64,000 bases of DNA from Daphnia carinata. Lineage: Eukaryota > Arthropoda > Branchiopoda > Diplostraca > Daphniidae. The stretch lies in assembly GCF_022539665.2 (NCBI RefSeq), contig NC_081334.1, positions 3,906,001-3,970,000 on the forward strand, in the 5' to 3' direction. A model generated the notes under the pieces. It was not told the DNA's origin and did not search any database. It was given only the letters and a program-made list of their open reading frames with translations. This document shows, in pieces, positions 32,485 to 43,653 of the stretch; positions within the stretch are counted from its first letter, which is position 1; every line of letters starts with the position of its first letter. The translations under genes and the position numbers were made by a program.

Positions 32485-35400
32485 ATGGTGGAACCAGTTC
32501 CTGAATCCATCGACTTTTCCCAAGAAGAGGCAAAAATTTTGGAATACTGGAAAAAAATTGATGCATTTAAAACAAGTTTGAAATTGTCAAAAGGAAAACC
32601 AAGGTAATAGACAATGGTAACATTTTGATGTTATTTTGCTGTTTCTTTAAAAATTGCTTGTTGTTGTAAACATGACAGGTACACCTTTTATGATGGACCT
32701 CCATTTGCCACAGGTCTTCCTCATTATGGACACATTTTAGCTGGGACTATCAAAGATATTGTCACTCGCTATGCTCATCAAAGTGGTTTCCATGTTGAAA
32801 GGCGCTTTGGTTGGGATACTCATGGCCTTCCAGTTGAATACGAAATTGACAAAACTCTGGGAATCAAAGGTCCAGAAGATGTCATGAAAATGGGAATAGC
32901 AAACTACAATGCAGAGTGTAGAAAAATTGTCATGCGCTACGCAGAAGACTGGGAGACGATTGTAAACAGAATGGGCCGATGGATTGGTATTAGATGTTTC
33001 ATTGATGTCTAATTTGAGTGACCTAGCAATATTTTTCTGTTTCTAGATTTCAAAAATGACTACAAAACTCTTTATCCTTGGTTCATGGAATCAATTTGGT
33101 GGGTTTTCAAGCAACTCTTTGAGAAAGGGTTGGTCTACCGTGGCTTCAAGGTTATGCCTTTCTCAACTGCTTGCAGCACTCCCCTATCCAACTTTGAGTC
33201 AGGCCAGAATTACAAAGAAGTTGTCGATCCAGCGGGTAATCTCAATATTGTTTGGTTTCTTGTTTTCATTCTTTAGCCTATTTTGCATTGACATTTACGT
33301 GTTCTCGAAATGCAGTTATTGTTAGTTTCCCGCTGGATGACGAACCCGGAGTGTCAATTCTTGCATGGACTACCACTCCATGGACACTGCCCAGTAATTT
33401 AGCACTCTGTGTTAATGCCGCCATGGATTACGTTAGAGTTAAAGGTTTGTTGCTTTTTGTTTTAAGTAAGATTTTAAAACTTAATACATCTTACATGAAC
33501 AATAGACAAGGCTACAGAGAAGGTTTATATCATGATGGAAGCTCGCCTCAGTGCGTTGTTTAAAACAGAAGAGGAATATGAAATTTTAGAAAAATTCAAA
33601 GGAGAAACTCTCAAGGGAAAGACTTACCTGCCTTTATTCCCTTACTTTGCCAGTGTAATAATTATTCACAATTTTATCTAATGATCTTGGAACTCAAATC
33701 AGGTTTATCTTGCAATAGTTGAAGACTTCTGGCTCGGGAGCTTTCCGAGTTTTGACTGATTCGTATGTTACTGACGAATCTGGTACCGGCATCGTTCATC
33801 AAGCCCCTTACTTTGGTGAGGACGATTACCGTGTTTGCTTGGCAGCTGGCATTATCTCCCGAGATCAGGAGATGATCTGTCCCGTTGATGACGGAGGGCG
33901 TTTCATCCTCCCTGTGTCCGATTTCATTGGCCAACATGTAAAAGACGCTGACAAGAACATAATCAAAATGTTGAAAGACTGCGGCCGACTTGTTCATTCC
34001 GGAACAGTCAAACATAGTTATCCATTCTGTTGGCGATCTGAGACGCCTCTAATTTACCGCGCCGTGCCTTCGTGGTTTATTCGAGTTGAGCAAATGTCGC
34101 AACAGCTTTTGGACAACAACCAGAAGACTTACTGGTAAGTTAAAAATTAAAATGTTTGTTTTACTTTAACTGATTTAAGAAAATTTTGTATTACAGGGTG
34201 CCAGATTTTGTGAAGGAAAAGCGGTTTGGTAACTGGTTGCGTGACGCCAGAGATTGGGCCGTCAGTCGTAATCGCTATTGGGGGACACCTATTCCTATTT
34301 GGACGTCCGAGGATGGTGAGGAAGTGGTGTGCGTCGGATCGATTGCCGAGCTCAAAGAACTAACGGGCATTGAACTTACTGATCTGCATCGCGAGAATGT
34401 TGATGGAATCACCATTCCGTCCAAGATACCCGGCCGTCCACCTCTGCGACGTGTCACAGAAGTTTTCGACTGTTGGTTCGAATCAGGATCCATGCCTTAC
34501 GCTCAGGTCCACTATCCTTTCGAGAACAGGAAAGAATTTGAAGATGCTTTCCCTGCCGATTTCATCGCTGAAGGCATCGATCAAACTCGCGGCTGGTACA
34601 CTTATTTAAGAAAATTTCGTAAACTCAATGTGAAAATGCCAAATTTCTTTCTGATTTCAGGTTTTACACATTACTGGTTTTGTCAACGGCCCTATTTAAC
34701 AAACCACCGTTCAAGAATCTGATCGTAAACGGTTTGGTGTTAGCCTCTGACGGCCAGAAAATGTCAAAGAAGAAGAAAAACTATCCCGATCCAATGCTGG
34801 TATGTTGGAAATATTTTTTCATTAATAGAGTTGCTTAACGAAGTATTTTTACGTTCAGGTTGTGAATAAATTTGGAGCTGATGCTCTTCGTCTTTACCTG
34901 ATCAATTCACCTGTGGTCCGTGCTGAGAACCTGCGGTTTAAAGAAGAGGGAGTACGAGATATTATCAAGGATGTTTTTCTTCCCTGGTATAACGCCTATC
35001 GCTTTTTCGTCCAAAATCTGGAGCGACTTGAACGCGTAAATCTTTCATATATTTCTTTATACGTTGTCGATAAATGACACTTCTTTCATGGCTACAGGAA
35101 GATGGAATCAAGTTCGTTTATGAAGAGGAGTCGTCAAATTTATCAACTAATATAATGGATCGCTGGATCATCTCCTATACTCAATCCCTATTGTTGTTCG
35201 TTCATCAAGAAATGGCTGCGTATCGATTGTACACTGTCGTTCCACGTCTTGTCCGGTTCGTCGATTATTTGACCAACTGGTACGTGCGAATGAACCGTAA
35301 ACGTCTAAAGGTACACAGAGATTTCTTATTTTTATTACAGTATGTGTAGAACATACATGCTTGTTTGGCTGAATAGGGAGATGGCGGTAAAGATGATTGC

Positions 35401-37525
35401 CACCACGCTTTGCAAACACTGTTCAGTGTCCTGTTTGCCATGATTCGTGTTATGGCCCCGTTTACGCCATTCCTCACCGAATTGATGTACCGCAATTTAC
35501 GTCATTTGGTAGCCAACCAGAAAGCCGGAACAACGGAATCTGTTCATTTCTTATCTACTCCTGAACCAAAGTAATATTTCATTTCTTGCTCATTTTTCCT
35601 AAGCGTTAACAATTATTTTTTCTTGTAGGAAACATTTAATTGACACAAAAATCGAAAATGCTGTGAGCCGGATGCAGGTAGTGATTGAATTGGGACGCGT
35701 CCTTCGCGATCGTCGTACACTCCCCATTAAAGTAAGTTTGTGTTCCAACTATTTATCTCGACTGGTTATCAATTTCAATTTGATCGATAGTATCCTTTAC
35801 CCGAAGTGATTGTTATCCTTCGTGAGCAAGAATCGTTGGATGAATTGAGGACGATGGAAAAATATATTCTAGAAGAATTGAATGTTCGTGCCCTCAAGTT
35901 AACCACTGATAAAGACAGTTTTGGAGTCAGTCTACGTGCTGAGCCGGATCATCGCATCGGAGCCCGTCTTAAAGGCCAGTTTAAGGCTGTCATGGCTGCT
36001 ATCAAGGTACTCATATTACTAATAGACCTGAGGATGCCTGCTAAATTGTTGTGTTTCAATTAGACTTTAACTGATGAGCAACTGCAAAAATTCCTAGCCG
36101 ATGGACAACTTGATGTACTGGGTAACGTCATGGGTCAGGAAGACTTGCGCCTTTTCTACCAGTTTACTGGTGACCGAGCTGCTGAATTGGCACAGCAATA
36201 CGAAACTCAAGCTGAGAAAGACGTATGAATAATTTTTAAAGTTATTTTTAATTTTTTGGCTAATGTTTTTTATAACATGGATTGGGGGACGAAACAGGTG
36301 CTGGTCTTGTTGAATGTCGTCCAAGACCAGAGCATGAAAGACGAAGGTTTGGCACGAGAAGCCATTAATTTAGTCCAAAAACTACGCAAAGAGGCTCATG
36401 TGACACCTTCTGATGCTGTCACGGTCTATTATGAGGTAGAGATTAGCACCTAGTTAGCAATGTACGGTTTCTATAATTGAAAATTCTGGCAGATTGTTCC
36501 TCCCACCGGTTATGTAACCGACGTTGTCAATACGTATTCGGCTTACATTGAAGCCGCAATCAAAGTCCCCTGGAGGGCCGCAAAAACCGACAAATCCAGT
36601 GCAAAAGTCCTAATCAATAAATCGCAAAAGGTAGAACCAACTTCTTGTTTTCTCTTTACAGTTGGAGTTTTAAAAAATTCGTTATCAATCTACAGTTGCA
36701 AGGCGCCGATTTAGTGCTAACTATTCAAGAAGGATTCACCGCTGACTGGGCAGCAGCAAAAACCGGTGCACCACCGGCCAAAAAGGCTCATCTTTCCAAT
36801 TCAGCGCCCAGTGGCAGAGGCAAACCATCCGTGCCGTAATGAAGCACTATTTCCAATTAATTCTAGTGGTCAAAAGCTTATAGTTGTATTTCTGTTTGCA
36901 GGTTTGTCAACCTGTGCTTAGATGGACTGAAACCTGGTTGCGATGTTGTTGGAAACTATGGAACAGTCCTTTTGTGCAATCCTGCTGGAGCATCCATGAT
37001 CTCTTTTGAGAAACTGATGAACGAGGTAATCCTTTTAAAAGAAATCCACAATGAATGATTTGCTGAGCTTTGATTATGTTCAGGTTGCTAGGGTTTTCGG
37101 TATTCATGGTCGATCTTACATGTTAACAAATTCCGGAGTTGCTCTTGACTCCACTGCTGATATTTCGAAACTAGACGGCACCACGTTGACTGTTGTTCCA
37201 GTAGTAGCTGCTGACGCAACTACTCAGACCCCATCCATTGATGGATCTACGTGCAGGTAGTTACGATTCTAAAAGAATTGAATAATTTCACAGCTCAATC
37301 CTTTCCTTTGTTAGATTTGTTAACGTTAAGATAGATGGCAAAATGGGAACAGTCCTCTTAGAAAATCCTGCCGGATATAAACTATTTGACTCCTCAGATG
37401 ACATGGAGCGAAAAATCAAAGTTATGTTCGGAACTTCAAAGAAGCTGTCGGCGGATGAAAAGCTGCCAGTTACATTTGCTGACGGATTAGACGGATTACA
37501 TGCGAAAACTTTGTATTTACTTTGA
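32485..37525 (+). CDS. IARS1: Isoleucyl-tRNA synthetase, cytosolic (intact)
   Basis: Twenty coding exons: 32485-32603, 32679-32986, 33047-33235, 33316-33444, 33506-33654, 33719-34134, 34197-34595, 34661-34799, 34859-35035, 35098-35310, 35377-35570, 35629-35731, 35791-36006, 36064-36222, 36298-36435, 36493-36630, 36696-36835, 36902-37025, 37084-37256 and 37315-37525. They sum to 1277 residues, close to the usual length of animal IARS1. This class I enzyme charges tRNA-Ile in the cytosol. The HIGH-type motif is HYGH at residues 55-58 and the KMSKS loop is KMSKK at 603-607 ([16 protein letters not shown]). The editing domain includes [14 protein letters not shown] and [15 protein letters not shown]. 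The C-terminal part carries the anticodon-binding domain and the eukaryote-specific extension. Confidence 0.97.
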
Positions 37526-38453
37526 TTCTATCAAACAATATTGGTGATTTAGCAATAGCTTGACTTTTGTCAGAGTTGTTGTGTATTGGGCTAAACTGAG
37601 ACAACATAAAATACAGTGAATGGTCTCCTCGATTTGCATGTGCGTTAGCGATCGTCAATTGTTTCGAACACGACTCAGTTTGGTCGGGCGCTTGCTTTAA
37701 ACACTTACTGAGAATCTGGCACGCTGTTCCGTTCAGTTCCTTTCCGTACACTACAGAGAGCGCATCTTGGGACGGCATTATAGTGCAGTGTATCTCACCA
37801 AGGATATCTAACTTCAAGTCGGTAAGTAGGTTAGCTTTTGTTATTCTTTTAACATTTTACCTCGAGGATTTAGTTCTTCTTTTACGATATTTTTTCCAAT
37901 TCCATAGTTGTTCCATTGAATGAATTTGTAATAAAAAAATGAAGTACGGTTAGATGGTGTGGACGTTAGGCGCATTAGAAGATAACTGCAATCTGTAAAA
38001 GTTAAAAGTGCGAAAGATTTAATCCTGCTATTCGCCTTTGTTTTCTGACGAATCATGCAAGACAAAAAGTCAAGTGGTTTGTTCCACATATTTATACTTT
38101 TGTTCATATCAAGCTGACGTGTTTGCTATGCGGCTGGAAAACAGATCCGTGAGTCTTCACATTCCGCGTACGTACACCGGGCCACTTGTGCAATGGAAGG
38201 GTCCGTGATTGAGAATACATTAAGTCTTTTGAAATAGAAGCGGCCGCCGTGCTTCTTAACACATCATTTCTAATTATGTCTATGAGTTTACTGATTTTTC
38301 TAGCGTTTCGTTCTACCCTGAAGCAAAACAGAGAAAAGAATTAGTAAAAGCATATGCTTACAAACCCACTTGAAGATAGTGCATACGAACTGTTTCAGTT
38401 CAACTGCTGATATTCGTCTTCCATTGTAGTTTCATCCCTAAATAAGGCTTGGA
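37526..38453. other. Intergenic region with probable CPED1 leader exons
   Basis: IARS1 3' flank, then a likely non-coding exon ending at AAGTCG|GTAAGTAG (about 37820) and an acceptor CATTGTAG (about 38430) leading to the CPED1 ATG. A TCAGT initiator-like motif lies near 37733. Confidence 0.45.
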
Positions 38454-41400
38454 ATGCTTTTGGACTGGAAAATGAGGAGATGTTACACGCTGTTTATCGG
38501 GCTGATGTTTTCCGGTGTTTTCGCTCTATTTCTTATGGCGAAAAGAGAAGCAGAACACTCCAGCAGAAACTGGATTCTAGATGAGGTAAAAATAAACATA
38601 AATTACTATTGACCATAAATAAAGAAAATGATAAAATGTTTAAATGAATTCAGGAGGAAATAGCATACTGCGAATGGAAAATGATGCATGATCCAGCCAT
38701 GCGACAGCAGTCATCAAATCACGAAAGATGGAATGTCTCGTTACTCCTAAGCCTCGGCTTACTGGCTCCCAAGACCTCATATGGTTTTAATGGCTCTTCG
38801 ATGATATACCGTCAAAGTATGCTATTCGATCAGATAACATTTCACATTTTCTCACTTTTGCTAACTTTGAGGCTATTAAGCAGATGACAAACAGATTTGC
38901 CGTGAATACGACGGCCAAATGACATCTCAAGTAAGTAACTGTTTTCATAATTTCTTACAGTTAATTAATAATTAATTAAATGAAAATAAATTTTTTTTAG
39001 CTCACTTTGAAGAGAATTCTTGGGCAGCTATCATCCAATGCAGATTCCTGGTGTCAAACGTTGCGTAACGTAACTGGCCGTGTGAGTTCCTGTTACGATC
39101 TCAACAGCAATTTGGATGAGTTCCTGACTAGCGAGCATAGTTTGAGCAAAACGTGGCATTGTTTTCATCCGTCGGAAACCAAGAGCCAGACATTGACGAC
39201 TCTGCAAATCTATCAAGCAATTCGACTGAAAAGGTTGGCATTGACATACATGATGTAGACGATTTCTGACGTTAAGTTATTAAACGTGAATAAAACTATT
39301 TTTTCAGATTTTCAACGAAGGAAACTGTGGTTATACCTGTGCCGGAAGACAATTTAATCGGGTTGCCAAATTCAACGTTAATTTTCCGTCTTTTTTTCTT
39401 AATTGGAGGTCTTGATCCCCCAGAGATTTACACTTTTAATGGTGGACTACTCTTGCTAGACCAGGTTTGCATTTTAGTCATTTAAAAAATTTAATACAAA
39501 ATTTTAAATAATTCAATTTAAAATTAAATTTTTCTTATTTTTAATAACTTTATTTTAAAACTACGGATTTTTTTGTGCTTAGGAAAATTCGTTCAAACAA
39601 TTTGGCTGCTCAGCTCTTCAACAGGTTTGTGACTCAGCCGCAAGGTGGATTCAACTAGTTTTAAACCACGTGGAAAAGTCGCCCCAGGTTCACGAATTCA
39701 AACTGCTTCCTCGGTAACAAAAGAAATCATGCAATATCAATTAAAGAAATTTGCATCCCCAACCAATTTTTCGACATCTTTCAAGAGATGGAAAAGTATC
39801 TCAGATTATTGCTGCAGATTTCATACGCACGCCTTCAGATACCGAATTATTGCGTATTCACCACGACGTACATCGCCTACGTACGAAATCCACCCCCCAT
39901 TTCCTCCATCTGCTTTTACATAAGACCATTAGCATTGCTGTCCGTTTCCTTTCTGTTCGACGTTTCTATCCGGCTACCAAATTCGGCTCAGCCTTGAATG
40001 AACACCTTTATGATGAAAGGGAAATATTTGGCCTTATTCACAGTCTTGTCATCAACCCTTTCATCAAACTGGAGCCTACCTTTCATTCGAGATGGACTCA
40101 CTACAGTGCAACTGTTCCCTATGAAATGACTTGGCTAAATCTGCAAGTGTTTTTGAATGACCATGCTACATATGCTCTTGTGGAAAATCAAAGGCAAATA
40201 TCATACATACTTACAATACTTCTTGGGTTCACTGTACTAACATATTCTCTTTTATTTTAGGGCCAAGAGTTTCAAAATCAGTATCGGTCTGGGATGGAAT
40301 GATTTCAAAATAGAAATTGGCAACAAAGACACACGGATAAGGTCCATCACCTACATTCTCAGAATAAGACGCCTACCCAGAGAAGATAACCCAATTCCAT
40401 TTTGTGCCAACAATCTAACTGTTTGCATCCTGGAACAAGTAATAGTACATTCTAATGGAATTTCTTATCAAGCATGTTAGATATTCATTTACTATTGTTT
40501 TTATATCTTTTTTTTTATCCCTACCATAATGCAGGAATGCAGTCTCAAGTTTAAGGAGAAGGCAGAATGCGGATTGCAGGCATCACCCTTCGGCAACTGG
40601 AACTCGGCTTTGACCGATTGGGACCGGCTGCCGACTTGCCCGTTTGGCAACACAGAAGAAGGTATATTTTAGTGCGCAGTCGGCACAACAAGGAGCCAAA
40701 TTGCGCAGTCATCAATCCTAGTAGGGAAAACAGACCTTTATATACCTATAGGTTTTTTTCCTCCTCTTTTGAACAAATTATCGGACATAAATCAAGTAAA
40801 GTTTTATCTCTCTTGTCTTTTTATGTTATGGAACTCGGCTGTTCCGCTTTTTTTTTATTTTCCTGAATGGATTTCATCTCCCATCGTAAAGAGAATAAGA
40901 AAAAAAAAAAAGTACAGCACAACAGAAGCGAGGGCGAAGTTATTTCAAACCCGTCACTTTTTGGCTTTTTACGCAGTGTTAAATGTCGTCATGGAACGCG
41001 CGTGAATTCCGACAACCAATTAGACTGTGCGTGTGAGAAAAAAGAGACTCGGAACAATTTGACAAATTTATGACGTCATTTCCGTTCATTCTCCGCCCCC
41101 ACCCCTAAATAGGAAAGAGGAAAAAAACCTCAGGTCCCCCCTGCAATTTGCCATGGAACTGTCATGGAATTTTCCCTTTTTTTCTCACTTTTTTTTTTCA
41201 TTTACCTACTTGGAACTTTTTTCTATGTGGGCGGAACCAAGCCTTGGAGATATATCGATAGTTAACTCCTCCTCCTCCTTTCGCCTCTCGTGTGAAAATG
41301 CGAAAATTGAGAGGGGACGACAAAGGCGGCCATTTTGACTGGGCAGCCCGCCGCGACGTACACAGACCCCCCAATTAGACTCGGCCCCTAAAAAATGTAT

Positions 41401-43653
41401 AAATTACCCTCAATGACGTCACCGGCCCTCCCCTACACTTTTTGCCTGTATGTCTTTTAAAGTTAATTCAATTTCTACCCTTTGTACATATTTTCCTTGT
41501 TTTTGGCGGTTTTTTTTTGTGGGGGTCATAGAAGGCGCCTGGATGATCCCCTGTTCGTCTTGCCTTCTGGAACGATCCTGTTATTGGAGCCGTGCTCGCT
41601 GGCAGCCGTTTGAATGCCGCCATCCTCATTATAGCCCGTCCAAAGTGAAACAGTGTCTGCTACATCGCAAGGTTAATTTAATAATGTTTTGGTATAATTC
41701 TATTTTTACCCCTTAAAATGTATTACGATTTTTTATATTTTACAGTTGATATTTGTTGGTGACTCGACGAACCGTGGAATGATGGAATCGCTGCTGGAAC
41801 GGCTAGACGGTTGGCTAACGACGTCCGACAGGTATTGTATTTAATAATAGCATCCATATTGTCCTTTTTTATTTCTCCATGGTTTTATTATTTTGTTTTG
41901 TTCCAGGACAAAGTGGCACGGTTATCGCCACCGTCTTGCCAACACTGGCGGGCAGACACAATTCGACTTTGATTATTATCCAAAATTCTGGATGTCTTCG
42001 AGGACTTCGCTTGAACAGACGCTCACCCACATGCTCCGGAGGTAATACCGTAAACAATTTAAGTATTTTTTTTTCATTGATGTGTACATTACGGAACATA
42101 ACAACCTTACAATCCGAAATATCCGTTACGCACCGTCTGCCATGATCAATGATGACAGGCGCAGTATAATCTTAGTGGTTCAAAAAAGAAAATTTCTATT
42201 GTCTTGTTGTAAACAGCCGGTCCATCATAATAGGTCCTTTTTTAGAAACGAAAGGTTTGTGTGTGTGCCCACAAAACACAGAGAATAGATCCCCCCATAA
42301 TAATAAATTGAATGATGGTCGAATTGGATAGAGGCGGATGTTGACAGCAGGTTTTCGGACCATTGAAAATCAAAGGAGCATCATCTTTTATTTTTGATGG
42401 AACGAGACGAGCGCAAGTTTTTTGGAAGATTTCTGTAGCACGTCTTTTCTTCGATGGCCGTCATGCGGAATCCGTAAGACCCCCCACTTTGGAGAATCAT
42501 GCGCATCGCTTGTTATTCGCCTCGAGAATGGCCACTCGATTGTTCATTCACCGTGATGCACCAACATGGCCTCTGGATGTTTCATTTTTTAAATTGTATT
42601 TTAGTGTCATCAATTTTTCAAAATTCATTTCAACTTTTCACGTATTTAGGGTAGCCGCCAATGAAAGTGACACGACCCTGATTATTGGCGGATTAGACTG
42701 GATGTCTGTCGAGCATTTTGAAACGATCCAGCGAGTCTTGGCCGCGTAATTGTGTTCATAAAATGCGAATTTCTGATGGACTTTAAATAAAAACATTTTA
42801 TTATAGCGAAGGTTTATCACGGATGGCGGTAGTAATCAAAATGGCGGGCGCCGGTCAATCAGACGTGACAGCAACACATGGCGAAAAAGGGCTCGTCTCG
42901 ACCGCCCGTCGACTAGCCCGCTTGTCGCAGACGGCCCGTCTCCACTACGGTTTCCGCACTGTCGACACGTGGAACATGACGGTCGCCAAATTCCGCGATT
43001 TTCTGCCGGGACGGTGTCGCTGCCATTTCCATCAGGTCATTTTTTATTTTATTGCCTTTAAAAAAAAAATTAAATTTGTGTAAAGTGGAACAGTTTTATT
43101 TAATTTGAAAAGGAGAATATTTTTTAAAAAATTGGTGAATGCTTGGCATGATTTGAATGTTTTTCCCGCGGCTGGGAGAAAGAATGCGGATTAGTTAGTT
43201 ATGCCACATCCATCACGATCTACTTTTCTTCTTCTTTCTGTTTGTACATTCAACTGGTGTAGGAGGATTGAATAACTCGGATAAATAAATTTTATTGTTT
43301 ATGCGCATATTTAGATCACGGAAGTGGCTGGCGATTCGTCTGATGCGGATGCGATCAACCTCGATTCTTCAAGTGGCTCATCCCCTCGTCGATTCAGCAT
43401 TGACGGGTCCATCAATCAAGTCTACACGGAGATCCTTGCTGATCAAATATGCCGTACGTATTTACATTTAACTCTATTCCGCAATGATCACAAGTTGACC
43501 TTTCCCGCATGTTTGGGTGACCCTCTTGCCGAGCTAAATCCAGATGGATGCGTTTCGGCTCTGAGAGAGCCACGTGGTCTTTCAGATGATGGGGAGGGTT
43601 ATCAAGCGCGTGCGGAGGGTGAAGAATTTATCACGCTGGATGTGCGTTCTTGA
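38454..43653 (+). CDS. CPED1: CPED1: cadherin-like and PC-esterase domain protein
   Basis: Fifteen coding exons: 38454-38585, 38654-38816, 38881-38930, 39001-39233, 39308-39464, 39583-39713, 39786-40193, 40261-40438, 40535-40661, 41532-41671, 41746-41831, 41907-42041, 42650-42745, 42807-43035 and 43315-43653, for 867 residues. An N-terminal signal anchor (CYTLFIGLMFSGVFALFLMA) suggests a type II Golgi/secretory protein. The middle resembles a cadherin-like beta fold (ISIGLGWNDFKIEIGNKDTR). The PC-esterase part has WMIPCSSC, the GDS box at 578-580 in LIFVGDSTNRGM, then TLIIGGLDWM and DTWNMTVAKFRDFLP. PC-esterases are predicted acyl-esterases on glycans; the substrate of CPED1 is unknown. The intron after 40193 begins with GC. 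The last exon may instead splice at 43453 to a distant exon. Confidence 0.88.
41071..41421. promoter_or_regulatory. Cluster of promoter-like motifs in CPED1 intron 9
   Basis: Within 350 bp lie two perfect CRE palindromes TGACGTCA (41071-41078 and 41414-41421), a DRE-type palindrome TATCGATA (41253-41260), a YY1-like GGCGGCCATTTTG (about 41325-41337) and a TATA-like TGTATAAAT (about 41396). These are motif matches only. Confidence 0.35.

Larger units (their letters stand above)
23792..34613. repeat. Tandem segmental duplication, unit 2 (about 10.8 kb)
   Basis: Second copy of the MAM/lectin/IARS1 block. The left edge joins directly to the broken IARS1 exon of unit 1. The right edge of homology is just after the exon 7 donor of the intact IARS1, in TTATTTAAGAA (about 34604-34613). 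Confidence 0.9.

Noticed and set aside
37470-37817. 115-codon minus-strand frame after IARS1
   Set aside because: It begins at a non-ATG codon, shows no motif, and overlaps the IARS1 3' end and a probable CPED1 leader exon.
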